Source of the DNA: Bacteroides sp. 214
GTDB lineage: Bacteria; Bacteroidota; Bacteroidia; Bacteroidales; Bacteroidaceae
NCBI RefSeq assembly: GCF_010501015.1
Contig: NZ_QVML01000017.1
Span: 1 to 62,852 of the forward strand
Direction of reading: 5' to 3'
DNA length: 62,852 bases
A program made the position numbers and the translations under genes. The notes beneath the pieces are model-generated. The model was not told the DNA's origin and made no database searches. It saw only the letters and a program-made list of their open reading frames with translations. Shown here one piece after another: positions 1 through 7,705 of the stretch (position 1 is its first letter; every line of letters starts with the position of its first letter).

Positions 1-2
1 GT

Positions 3-302
3 ATGTCTTTACGTTTTACCGTCCACAAATGGGGTTTGAGTTGTAGCAAGCTCTTACTTTCCTGGATGGATCGCTACCCCGTTGATTCTGAATCTCTATC
101 TTTGGATATTGAAACCATATCTCGTTGCCAGATGAAGAATCGTAAGAAAACAAAAGAAGAAGTTCTTCGTGATCAGGTTCTTGGTTTGAAGAAAGCATTA
201 GAAATGGAAAAACTCCGTTCTCGTGCCTTTGAGGAATTAATTAAGATCACTGAAAAAGAAGAAGGGATCTCCATCTTAAAAAAAGGTGGTGCCAAGCAGT
301 AA
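3..302 (+). CDS. IS3-family transposase OrfA (possibly 5'-partial)
   Basis: The 99-residue product resembles the DNA-binding OrfA half of IS3-family transposases: a Lys/Glu-rich, probably coiled-coil C-terminus (about residues 45-90) follows a short N-terminal part. The window starts two bases before the ATG, so the frame may begin further left and the usual N-terminal helix-turn-helix may be partly missing. The stop at 300-302 lies just after an A-run (278-284) where ribosomes could shift by -1 into the OrfB frame, which is the usual way IS3 elements make the OrfAB transposase. OrfA alone normally regulates transposition. The family call rests mainly on its pairing with OrfB. Confidence 0.7.
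   Translation: MSLRFTVHKWGLSCSKLLLSWMDRYPVDSESLSLDIETISRCQMKNRKKTKEEVLRDQVLGLKKALEMEKLRSRAFEELIKITEKEEGISILKKGGAKQ
278..285 (+). promoter_or_regulatory. Probable programmed -1 frameshift site
   Basis: Seven A residues followed by G sit 15 bases before the OrfA stop, in the phase A AAA AAA G. The downstream OrfB frame is exactly -1 relative to OrfA and stays open back through this run. That is the arrangement IS3-family elements use to produce the OrfAB fusion. Confidence 0.6.
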
Positions 303-334
303 TCAGCCTCCGTGATGAGTATACGGATATAAAT

Positions 335-940
335 TTGGATACTCTTTGCGGTCTGTTTGGCAAGACTCGCCAGGCTTATTATAAAAAGAAAAAGAATTTA
401 GTAACCAGATCTCAATTGAGAAACGTTTTATTGGAGGCTATATCTTATTACCGTTCTCAAGCCCCCGGAATGGGTGGTTTGAAGTTGTATGTTGAACTTT
501 CAAGTCTTTACGGTCATCAAGTGATAGGTGGCAGGGATGCCTTTCTAAATTTTCTTCGTGCAGAAAAACTCATGTTAGCTGCACGCAAACCACGTCATAC
601 CACCAAATCCAATCATTTGTATATGAAATACCCTAATCTGATTAAAGGGGTGAGTGCCAATTATCCTAATCATATTTGGGTGAGTGATATCAGTATGACA
701 GAAGATTACAAACCCACCGACAATGCAGTAGCAGAAAGAATGAATGGCATACTCAAAACAGAGTGGATATACGCAAAATCACTTTTCAAATCAGAAGAGC
801 AAGCCAGAAAAGAAATCGGGCAAATGATACAATTCTATAATTATCAAAGGCCACACATGAGCATAGGAATGAAAAAGCCAATGGAAGTATACCAAGGTGA
901 GGTACCAGGAGAAAACTTATGGAAAAAGGAGAAGAAATGA
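335..940 (+). pseudogene. IS3-family transposase OrfB with internal deletion in the DDE domain
   Basis: The 201-residue frame matches the OrfB/integrase half of IS3 transposases. The N-terminal part contains GKTRQAYYKK and the HTH_21-like region. The catalytic domain begins at HIWVSDIS (first Asp) but jumps straight to DNAVAERMNGILKTEW, which carries the final Glu. The stretch that should hold the second catalytic Asp is absent, and the product is roughly 80-90 residues shorter than a normal OrfB. The join is in frame. The frame is open upstream of the TTG at 335, back into the OrfA overlap, so translation is probably by -1 frameshifting rather than from this TTG. Loss of one DDE residue should abolish catalysis. 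Confidence 0.75.
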
Positions 941-1007
941 AGAAGAAAATAAACTATATTTGTAAAACCGAGAAACAAGGTGACGAAGGTTTATGCCATT
1001 GTTACCA

Positions 1008-1042
1008 AAAAGTTGACTGGCTATCGAACCCAGTCAACTTTT
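1008..1042 (+). terminator. 13-bp hairpin downstream of the transposase
   Basis: AAAAGTTGACTGG (1008-1020) is complementary to 1030-1042 across a 9-base loop, and the 3' arm ends in TTTT. It could terminate transposase transcription or be part of the right end of the IS. Confidence 0.5.
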
Positions 1043-1087
1043 ACCGAGAAAGCAAGGGTGACTCGGAATGTCCATTATTTTATAATA

Positions 1088-1215
1088 GTCAACCTTTTTA
1101 GAAAGAATAAAGTATGAATGACAACCTTTTTAGAATAGAAAGAGATATTTTGACAACGTTTCTAGTAACAAGCAGAAAAAACTGACAACCAATTTCAGTA
1201 TAAGTCATAATACAT
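1088..1215. repeat. 32-bp periodic repeat, four units
   Basis: The motif G(T/A)CAAC(C/G) followed by a T-rich stretch starts at 1088, 1120, 1152 and 1184, exactly 32 bases apart. Units 1-2 share RACAACCTTTTTAGAA-like heads; units 3-4 are more diverged. The reverse complement of units 2-4 recurs at the right window edge (62771-62841) with the same spacing. No gene is seen here. Confidence 0.8.
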
Positions 1216-1227
1216 ACTAAACAAATT

Positions 1228-1315
1228 CTCACCTTGTTGAGAATAAACACTCACCTTGTTGAGAACAAATACTCGCCATGTTGAGAATTTATTCTCAACA
1301 TAGTAATAACAAATG
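1228..1315. repeat. 22-bp phased array, core CTCACCTTGTTGAGAA
   Basis: Units begin at 1228, 1250, 1272 and 1294, exactly 22 bases apart. The core is an imperfect palindrome (CTCA....TGAG). The fourth unit (CTCAACA...) is the most diverged. An open frame crossing this region on the minus strand is a by-product of the repeat. Confidence 0.8.
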
Positions 1316-1384
1316 AGAAAAATAGTTTGTCTTGTGAAGACACACTTAAATTAGTCGTGTTTTTGGTTGGGAAACAAAACCATA

Positions 1385-1516
1385 GCGGAATTAATTCCGC
1401 CATAGCCTGACCGGTCACGAACCATAAGCTGACGACCCATCCGCCTATGGCTGACGGAGCATGAGGTATAGGCTGACGGGAGCTGAAACTATGGCTGACA
1501 AAACACACCTTTAAGC
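1385..1516. repeat. 22-bp phased array, core TATGGCTGACGG, next to a 16-bp palindrome
   Basis: The pentamer CTGAC occurs at 1407, 1429, 1451, 1473 and 1495, exactly 22 bases apart, each time preceded by a (C/T)ATAGG-like hexamer. The first unit contains the palindrome TGACCGGTCA. Immediately before lies a perfect 16-bp palindrome, GCGGAATTAATTCCGC, at 1385-1400. The core differs from that of the neighbouring array although the period is the same. Confidence 0.8.
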
Positions 1517-1601
1517 AATCTCTTTTTGCGACTATTTTTCACCTCACTTCTGACTGCTTTTCGACCTGTTTCTCAGTGTTTTCTTGGTACAAAAACAGTC
1601 A

Positions 1602-1706
1602 GAAAATTGCTTGTGAAGACCCTGTGAAGGATAAAAGAGGGGGTCTTCACACATAACTAACTCACCATCATAAACTTACAGCGTTTTGTGAAGGTGAAGA
1701 CCTATT
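1602..1706 (-). repeat. About 100-bp intergenic element, mirrored at 62402-62508
   Basis: Read on the minus strand it starts with AATAGGTCTTCAC, continues with TTCACAAAACGCTGTAAGT, and ends with a GTGAAGACCCCCTCTTTT block and a CTTCACA-GGTCTTCACAA block. The same series of blocks occurs on the plus strand at 62402-62508. In both places it lies shortly after a stop codon (pectate lyase here, amidohydrolase there). The 10-bp complementary arms TGTGAAGACC and GGTCTTCACA could form a hairpin, so a terminator role is possible. Confidence 0.7.
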
Positions 1707-1758
1707 TTGTAAAAGTGCGTTTGGAGAGCGTATTTAATTCGCTCTACACAAATGTTTC

Positions 1759-3474
1759 TTACTTAAAGAATTTCAGATTCTTTGTTAGCTTATTGGCAAA
1801 GCGCAACTCTACAACATAGAAACCGGAACTCAGCCCTGAAACATCTACCGACGAAGCGCCGTTGACTTCTGTTGCTACCAACTGACCCGAAAGAGTGTAA
1901 ACATAGGCTTGTACCGGTGGCTGAGGAGAGAGTACTTTAAGAGAATCATGCACTACCCTGACGGAAACTTCAACATCTTTTTCTACATGATTGATAGATG
2001 TTGGCGCGAACTCCAAATCTATCTTTTCGCCACACAGGCTATTCAGGTAAACCTCCAAAGCTGTATAGCCACTCACTGTTACCCGGTTTCTATCCTCGGC
2101 ATCATTGGGATTTAATCCATTGAGTGTTTCCCACTCATCGGGCATACCATCTTTGTCGGTGTCGGTAAGAATGTTGTAAGTATTCAACTGCGGATACCCG
2201 CCTGAGTCTGCCGGTCGGTCAACAATACCTGTTACTTTATACCCACTGAAACTGGACGATGCAGTAGCTGTTCCTGTATTTGTTTCATGAAGCACACGGG
2301 TATCCACCGCATCGCGTGGAAAGGCACCTACCTTAGCCAAGACACTCACCAATGCTTCGGCTGCCGTTTCGGTCTTCACGGGGTAAGGGACTTCAAACAT
2401 TTTATCACTCTTGATCTCGGTAAGTGTAAAGTCGAGATAGGTTTCTTGAAACTTCTCTAGCTTTAATCCTTCGTAGTTGTTGGCGTTTATCTTAGGATGC
2501 AGGCTGTGTGTGCCCTCTATGTAATTGCCCGACATGTGCCAAAAGGCTTGGTCTCTGCCCTGAACCGGTTCGCTGGTCCAGATACTGGCATCGGCAAGAT
2601 AAGATTTGCTTGTGCCCGGATATGCCGGACCCGGTCTGTAGTAATTGTTGACTACATTAATGAGAAACAAGCCATCGGTTCCTTGTCGGTTATCACCTCC
2701 ATAAATAGCATTAGACTTGCCCCAGTTGTAATGAACATTATTCACATAATCGAGTAACATGTGTTTGTCGTTTTTGGTCGTTGCACCATAACGTGGCGAA
2801 CGGCTCACCGAGTGTGCTATCAGGTTGTGATGATAGGTTGCGGTTTTTCCACCTATAACGGCACCATAGCCACGATTGCCTTTACCATGTCCGGCATTGT
2901 AAAGCCCCTCGGCAATAAGGCACCATTGCAGGGTGGTATTATCGTTGTCGTAGAAGTTGATATTTTCTTCGGCAGACCAAGAGAAAGAGCAGTGGTCGAT
3001 AATCCACTCGCCACCATTTTCGATATTGAGACTTGCGCCGGCTACGAATGAATCTTCGGGTCCCATACCTATTCTAAACCGCACGTGACGGATAATCACA
3101 TTGCGACTTTTTCCTAAATTTACGCATCCGCCACGAATACAGATTCCATCGCCCGGAGCTGTTTGTCCGGCAATAGTCAGATTGTTTCGTTGCTTCTTTA
3201 GATTATTCCCCTTTAAGTCAATAGTACCCGACACATTGAATACAATTGTAAGTGGATGCCCCGAGTGCTGATTTAAAGCCCAACGCAGACTACCTTCCAC
3301 GGGAGTTGTGGCATTATCTTCTAAGTTAGTAACGGCAACTACCTTACCGCCTCTACCGCCTGTTACCCATATACCATAACCCTCGGCTGTTGGGAAAGCA
3401 GGAATTTTTGTTTGAGCACTTAAGGCTCCCAGATGTAGCAGAAATGCTAACACAAACAGAAAACTCTTCTTCAT
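1759..3474 (-). CDS. Secreted pectate lyase (PL1-like) with T9SS-type C-terminal sorting domain
   Basis: A 571-residue secreted beta-helix protein. MKKSFLFVLAFLLHLGALSAQ is a signal peptide, so the ATG at 3472-3474 is preferred over one 13 codons upstream. The body begins with AFPTAEGYG and GGRGGKVVAVTNL, followed by EGSLRWAL, IVFNVSGTI and EWIIDHCSFSWS, the pattern of Bacteroidetes pectate lyases (polysaccharide lyase family 1), which cleave homogalacturonan by beta-elimination. The last 60-70 residues (VYTLSGQLVATE, SSGFYVVELRF, KNLKFFK) look like a type A sorting domain of the type IX secretion system, implying display or release at the cell surface. A DKDGMPDEWE segment before it is a calcium-binding-type loop. 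No Sus genes are adjacent, so it looks like an isolated enzyme. A MITE-like repeat lies 40 bp upstream. Confidence 0.8.
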   Translation of the reverse strand: MKKSFLFVLAFLLHLGALSAQTKIPAFPTAEGYGIWVTGGRGGKVVAVTNLEDNATTPVEGSLRWALNQHSGHPLTIVFNVSGTIDLKGNNLKKQRNNLTIAGQTAPGDGICIRGGCVNLGKSRNVIIRHVRFRIGMGPEDSFVAGASLNIENGGEWIIDHCSFSWSAEENINFYDNDNTTLQWCLIAEGLYNAGHGKGNRGYGAVIGGKTATYHHNLIAHSVSRSPRYGATTKNDKHMLLDYVNNVHYNWGKSNAIYGGDNRQGTDGLFLINVVNNYYRPGPAYPGTSKSYLADASIWTSEPVQGRDQAFWHMSGNYIEGTHSLHPKINANNYEGLKLEKFQETYLDFTLTEIKSDKMFEVPYPVKTETAAEALVSVLAKVGAFPRDAVDTRVLHETNTGTATASSSFSGYKVTGIVDRPADSGGYPQLNTYNILTDTDKDGMPDEWETLNGLNPNDAEDRNRVTVSGYTALEVYLNSLCGEKIDLEFAPTSINHVEKDVEVSVRVVHDSLKVLSPQPPVQAYVYTLSGQLVATEVNGASSVDVSGLSSGFYVVELRFANKLTKNLKFFK

Positions 3475-3513
3475 AAATAATTGTTTTGGTAAATAGACTT
3501 TCGTCCGATTCAT

Positions 3514-3701
3514 TAGAAACTGTTTAAGTTTTGCTCGTTCTTTTATTTGGTGCTATTTTTAGGCTGTTTGTTTTCTTTTTAAAGCGATAATAGCGGGCTA
3601 TTTGAGCTGCAAAAAAGAGAAGAAACAGACAAAAAGAGTGCTAAAGAAAAAACGAAAGCATCCTATGTTAATCATTCTGTGGAAAACTTAAACAGTTTCT
3701 A
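3514..3701. mobile_element. MITE-like element with 19-bp perfect terminal inverted repeats
   Basis: TAGAAACTGTTTAAGTTTT (3514-3532) is repeated exactly inverted at 3683-3701. The interior also folds back on itself: the T-rich left half (GCTCGTTCTTTTATTT...) is imperfectly complementary to the A-rich right half. ATT flanks the AGAAACTG termini on both sides (3512-3514 and 3701-3703), consistent with a 3-bp target duplication. There is no coding capacity. It lies just upstream of the pectate lyase start and may affect its promoter. No gene is seen in the 3702-3962 stretch either. Confidence 0.7.
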
Positions 3702-3980
3702 TTATTTGTAAAGAGTTAGCGACTTAAATAGATCAGATTACAAGAGCTTGCATAGCCATCGTACAGACAAACATAAAGGAAATAACCATCTGATGCAGGA
3801 TAAAAAAAACCGCAAATAGAGGATTATTCATCAAAGAACAATTTTTCCTGATGTTATGGCAGGATTTTATGAAGAAAGCACCGTGCATGTTGCAGGTAAA
3901 TAATCTATTGAGCAATAGACTATATGTTTAGACTTCGAAATGCTCAACACGGAAAAAGAAATTAGCACAAAACGAAATTA

Positions 3981-4856
3981 TTGCAAGAATTGCTAATTTT
4001 GCTCTCGAGCGAATTAGCAACTCTGCTTAGTGGAAGATATATTGAAATTTCAATTTTGCCTTTTTCATTTTTCGAGTACTTGGAAATCAGAGGTATTGAT
4101 ACAAACAATAAGTATTTGAATTATGAAGCGTTGTTTTACGATTATGTAAATGAGACCTCATTACCCAAAGGTGTTGAGCTGCGAGAAGAAGGTTTTGATA
4201 AGATTTACGAATACCTTGAAGCATTATATGCCACAATCATTGAGAAAGACATAACACAACGCTATAAAATTTACGATAAACGAGCTTTTGAAAATGTCGC
4301 TAAATTTGTAGCAGCAAACATTGGCAGTCCAATTTCACCGAATGGTATTTCAAAAGCATTAAAAGCAGATAATCAAAGTGTTCATCGAGATACAGTAGAA
4401 AAATTTATCGATTATTTAGTTGAAAGTTTTGTTTTTTACAAAGTGCATCGTTTCGATATAAAAGGTAAAAAGCAATTAGCAACGCAGGAGAAATACTACC
4501 TCGTCGATGTTGGGTTGTTAAATGTTTTAGTGGGGCGAGACAGAACAGCAGACAGAGGACATATTCTTGAAAATGTAGTCTATCTCGAACTTTTGCGGAG
4601 AGGGTATAAAGTTTGGATTGGCGCACTACGCAACGGAGAAATAGATTTTGTAGTGAAAAATCGGAATGGAGAAGTAGAGTATTACCAAGTTTCGTGGAAA
4701 ATATCAAATACAGAAACAGAAGAACGAGAATTCAAACCATTAGAAACAGTAAAAGACAATTATCCGAAATTTTTGCTTACAACAGAATCTTTCCCACAAA
4801 GTAGAGCAGGAATCTTACATAAAAATGTATTTGAATGGTTATTGGAATATAATTAA
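3981..4856 (+). pseudogene. N-terminally truncated DUF4143 ATPase
   Basis: The 291 residues match the C-terminal two thirds of the AAA (AAA_14)/DUF4143 family: SSELATLLSGRYIEI...LPFSFFEYLE marks the end of the ATPase part, and the DUF4143 portion follows (YYLVDVGLLN, LENVVYLELLRRGYKV, GEIDFVV, ending in FLLTTE). The Walker A and B region, roughly the first 100 residues, is missing. The frame here starts at a TTG after a stop at 3963-3965. Dropping one T from the T4 run near 3998 would restore IANLLSSELATLL in place of the present start, so a small frameshift accompanies the loss. The remnant cannot bind ATP as seen. Function of the family is poorly defined; many members are accessory or toxin-antitoxin-like genes. 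Confidence 0.75.
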
Positions 4857-4916
4857 AAAGAGAAGCCAAAACACCCTATACATTCACTCTTGGAAATTCA
4901 AAACTGCTTCTTATGT

Positions 4917-5687
4917 TTAGTAAAACAGATGTGGCTCCCTACGTGCAGCGTTTGCCTGTACGAAAGAACGCCCAGCCAGTTTATATAATACCCCACCAAA
5001 GTGCCTTGCATGTTGTGGACAAATAGTGATGCATCGTCCGCAAGCTATACATTTATCGTTTAGAGTTTTGCGTGGAGTAGTTTCAGGGATTGCATTCATA
5101 GGACATTGTTTGGCACATGCACCACACGCGTTACATTTTTTGTTTGTTCGCGGATGTAGAGGAACTGCTTTAGGAGTTTTGTATGGTTTGTTACCTTCCA
5201 CCTGTATATTTGTTTGTTGCATAGTTACAGGTAGATTAGCAATTATTTTTGCACTTTTGCTTCCAAACTCCTGAATGAGTTTTAGGTCAGCAGCATCTGG
5301 TCGGTTATGCCCCACCTCAGGGAAAATAGAGTGTTGCGCGATGAATGCGCCTGCAGAAACAACACGAAAACCATTAGTTTCAACAATATCTTTAAGTTCC
5401 AACAACGCATCGTCATAATCTCTATTGCCATACACACAAACTATAACGGCTGGAGTATTATGGCCTTTGAACTTAGCCAACCGCTCGGCTGCCAATGCGG
5501 GAACACGTCCGGCATAAACAGGTATCCCAACAATAAGAAGATCATCGGCAGCTAAAGAAACCTCGTTCACAAGAGGTGTAAGCGTTATATCGTGTATCAC
5601 AGTTTCGCCCTGAAATTGTTCGGCAAGTAGAGTCACTATTCGCTTCGTAGTAAAAGTAGCACTAAAATAAGTGAGAGTTGGGTTCAT
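4917..5687 (-). CDS. EFR1-type flavodoxin/ferredoxin fusion protein
   Basis: A 256-residue cytoplasmic electron-transfer protein. The N-terminal half (about residues 1-160) is flavodoxin-like, starting LTYFSATFTTKRI, the place of the FMN phosphate loop, and continuing LLIVGIPVYAGRVP. The C-terminal part holds two cluster-binding motifs, CNACGACAKQCP and CIACGRCITICP, for two [4Fe-4S] clusters. This combination matches the EFRO/EFR1 family found in anaerobes. The physiological partner is unknown. It is a single gene on the minus strand, with a Bacteroidetes -7 element upstream, between a pseudogene and a secreted protein. Confidence 0.85.
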   Translation of the reverse strand: MNPTLTYFSATFTTKRIVTLLAEQFQGETVIHDITLTPLVNEVSLAADDLLIVGIPVYAGRVPALAAERLAKFKGHNTPAVIVCVYGNRDYDDALLELKDIVETNGFRVVSAGAFIAQHSIFPEVGHNRPDAADLKLIQEFGSKSAKIIANLPVTMQQTNIQVEGNKPYKTPKAVPLHPRTNKKCNACGACAKQCPMNAIPETTPRKTLNDKCIACGRCITICPQHARHFGGVLYKLAGRSFVQANAARREPHLFY

Positions 5688-5710
5688 GGGTATTGATTTA
5701 TAAGTTGCAC

Positions 5711-5718
5711 CAAAGGTA
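5711..5718 (-). promoter_or_regulatory. Putative -7 element of the EFR1-family gene
   Basis: The minus strand reads TACCTTTG, matching the Bacteroidetes TAnnTTTG element, 24 bases before the ATG at 5687. Confidence 0.5.
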
Positions 5719-5828
5719 AAAAGAAAACCCTCTCACGCATCATACTTTTTCATTAAAATCCTCGAGTCCGGAGGCAACAACATGACAATTTGCTGAGAAT
5801 GGTATAGACTGAATAAACATTATTTTCC

Positions 5829-5836
5829 TATCTTTA
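5829..5836 (+). promoter_or_regulatory. Putative -7 element of the secreted protein gene at 5861
   Basis: TATCTTTA matches the TAnnTTTG consensus except for the last base. It leaves a leader of about 18 bases before the ATG at 5861. Confidence 0.4.
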
Positions 5837-5860
5837 CCCCAAAACATCAAACATCATCCC

Positions 5861-7054
5861 ATGAAAAAAACTCTTCTACCATTGTTAGCCATCCTAGTAT
5901 CTCTACCAGCGTTCTCACAAACTATTGAAGAACAGGAATTCGACCTTCGCATCATAAATCGCGGAGAAAAATGGGGCAGAAAAATGGATAAAGCATGGAA
6001 ACTGCTAGAGGCTGACTCGCTCAACTTTGTAGCCGTTAGTTATATAGTAGAATATTACTCCAAAGAGTCTAAAGACTCGATACGAGTATTTTACAACTAC
6101 CTAACACAAAAGCATCCAAAAAGCGCGGTTCCCTATCTTTACAGAGTAGAACTCGGCAGATATGAAAACCTCAGCCACTCTGCCCTGATAGCTTATGCCG
6201 AAAAAGGACATCGTATTGACCCCAAGAACAAAGAAATAACATATACACTAGGAAAGAATTACTACGATTCCTTCAACAAGGAGTACAACGGCGAACGCAA
6301 GAAAACAAACCTCGACCATTATGCTGAAAATGCTGTTACGTATATGGAAAAACTTTCCGAGAATAGCTGTAATAATCCTAATACATGGGCAATGTTGATT
6401 CAGCTTTACAATTACCAAGGCAAACCACACAAAGTTGCAACATTGCAAGAACAGAAATTCTGCGAGGAACTCTATTTCCCGCTACTTGCTTTCAGCACCG
6501 TTCACAACAAAGATGCTTTTAATTTTTCACCATTACCTTCTGGTTGGGAAACAAATTATTCCATAGATATATTATGGGCAACAGAGTGTTCTATATCTAG
6601 AATCGAATGGTATTCCAAACATCTCCAAGCGATGAAAGAACGCATGTTGTGTAACAACGTAGATGTAGACGTAATCCGCTTTACATGGCTTCGCACCTTT
6701 CATAACCCCATTGCAGTAAGGCTTGAAAACAACAAAGGTACAATTACAGTATATTGGAAAAAAGCAGATGGTGCAGGCGGATATGAGCCAGGAAAACTAG
6801 TCGTGAACAAAAAGAAAATAATAAGTGAAGCCGACTGGCAGAAAGTAATCCAAAAACTACAAACCAAAAAGTTCTGGCAGATGCCCGCAGTTGACAATGA
6901 GATGGGATTCGACGGCTCACAATGGATTCTGGAAGCAAATATTTCAGGGAAATATCATATTGTTGACCGATGGTGTGGGGGTGATATACAGGATTTATGT
7001 ATGATGGTATTCAATCTGACAGGGCTGAAAATAAAGAAGGATGATTTGTATTGA
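5861..7054 (+). CDS. Secreted protein of unknown function, TPR-like
   Basis: 397 residues with a clear signal peptide (MKKTLLPLLAILVSLPAFSQ), so exported to the periplasm or outer membrane. The N-terminal half is helical with repeats that look like degenerate TPR units (for example HPKSAVPYLYRVELGRYENL, then IAYAEKGHRIDPKNKEITY). The C-terminal half is different, with EPGKLVVNKKKIISEADWQKV and a WILEANISGKYHIVDRWCGG segment rich in aromatic residues; such ends occur in uncharacterised Bacteroidetes proteins. I do not recognise a catalytic motif. It is a single gene with its own promoter-like sequence and a hairpin terminator about 65 bp after the stop. Confidence 0.65.
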   Translation: MKKTLLPLLAILVSLPAFSQTIEEQEFDLRIINRGEKWGRKMDKAWKLLEADSLNFVAVSYIVEYYSKESKDSIRVFYNYLTQKHPKSAVPYLYRVELGRYENLSHSALIAYAEKGHRIDPKNKEITYTLGKNYYDSFNKEYNGERKKTNLDHYAENAVTYMEKLSENSCNNPNTWAMLIQLYNYQGKPHKVATLQEQKFCEELYFPLLAFSTVHNKDAFNFSPLPSGWETNYSIDILWATECSISRIEWYSKHLQAMKERMLCNNVDVDVIRFTWLRTFHNPIAVRLENNKGTITVYWKKADGAGGYEPGKLVVNKKKIISEADWQKVIQKLQTKKFWQMPAVDNEMGFDGSQWILEANISGKYHIVDRWCGGDIQDLCMMVFNLTGLKIKKDDLY

Positions 7055-7118
7055 GTTGGAAGTGCATAAATCCTAAAAAGATAGAGTTGTGTTGCTTTTG
7101 ACTACCCAACAAAAGAAG

Positions 7119-7153
7119 AACGCCCCAAAATCAAGTGATTAAGAGGCGTTTTC
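7119..7153 (+). terminator. Intrinsic terminator after the 5861 gene
   Basis: AGAACGCC pairs with GGCGTTTTCT across a loop of about 20 bases (7125-7144), and the 3' arm runs into a T-rich tail. Confidence 0.5.
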
Positions 7154-7492
7154 TGTACCCTTAAACGTTCTATTCTCGAACCAATTTTTGCATGATTTGG
7201 ATTTAATCTGGGAACTTCGCGAAGTTATTCCTGAGCCGAGCAAAACAAATTTTAATAGATAAACACATCTAACAGACAAGGAGACAGCACACCTTCTACG
7301 AGCAAACAGCCCGCACAATCACTCATAGGAGAGATATGTAGGTATCTTGTTCCGCTAATTATTTATTCTACTTAGCAGAGGTAGGATAAAACGGTTTTCC
7401 GTTTTTCCCTGAAATAAATTATTAGGAAAATATTTCCTACTATAGCTACTTTTCTTATCTAACCTAATATTTATATACAAAATAATATTACT
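7154..7492. other. Non-coding stretch at the left side of the integrative element
   Basis: No gene is seen. It contains a perfect 14-bp palindrome, AACTTCGCGAAGTT (7213-7226), and a small hairpin with a T-tail, AAAACGG-TTTT-CCGTTTTT (about 7388-7405). The left attachment site of the element probably lies here, but I found no convincing repeat of the tRNA-Leu end that would fix it. Confidence 0.4.
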
Positions 7493-7705
7493 ATGAACAG
7501 ACAATTTAGACAATTAGACGATGCCACTAAGTTACGCATTAGTCAAAGACTACGAGGCCGAAGTATGACAGATAGTCATAAGCAAGCTATCAGTGATAGT
7601 ATGAGAGCTTATTGGGAAACCATACCTAACAAGCCTGAGAATAATAACAAGAGTATAAACCAAGACAACAATGAAACGGGTATGCAAAAGGAAAGTAATA
7701 ATTGA
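7493..7705 (+). CDS. Small NUMOD3-motif protein
   Basis: 70 residues. TKLRISQRLRGRSMTDSHKQ, followed by AISDSMRAYW, matches the NUMOD3 DNA-binding motif known from homing endonucleases and from small proteins of Bacteroidetes mobile elements. There is no nuclease domain. The last 35 bases overlap the start of the initiator gene, so the two are probably co-translated. A role in DNA binding or replication control of the element is inferred from position only. The Asn-rich tail is probably disordered. Confidence 0.6.
   Translation: MNRQFRQLDDATKLRISQRLRGRSMTDSHKQAISDSMRAYWETIPNKPENNNKSINQDNNETGMQKESNN

Larger units (their letters stand above)
1..1086 (+). mobile_element. IS3-family insertion sequence, left end outside window, internally deleted
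   Basis: Two overlapping transposase frames in the OrfA/OrfB arrangement of IS3-family elements are followed by a 13-bp hairpin. The left terminus lies outside the window. The right terminus is not certain: it lies somewhere between the hairpin and the 32-bp repeats that start at 1088. OrfB lacks part of its catalytic core, so this copy should be unable to transpose on its own. Repeat sequence just right of the element recurs inverted at the far window edge, which suggests another copy just beyond it. Confidence 0.75.

Noticed and set aside
1251..1508. 85-codon frame on the minus strand
   Set aside because: It lies across two 22-bp repeat arrays and has no family features; open by repeat composition.
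1228..1516. CRISPR array
   Set aside because: The period is only 22 bp, cores are 10-16 bp and palindromic, spacers are 6-14 bp, and no cas genes are nearby. The same holds for the arrays at 28.0, 42.5 and 62.65 kb.
7150..7180. Left attachment site matching the tRNA-Leu end (GTACCC ... CTCGAACC near 7156-7178)
   Set aside because: Only short pieces match the tRNA 3' half, with different spacing; not enough to call a duplicated core.
7213..7226. 14-bp palindrome AACTTCGCGAAGTT as a recombinase site
   Set aside because: Single occurrence, with no partner site found near the other end of the element; kept only as a note in the interval description.
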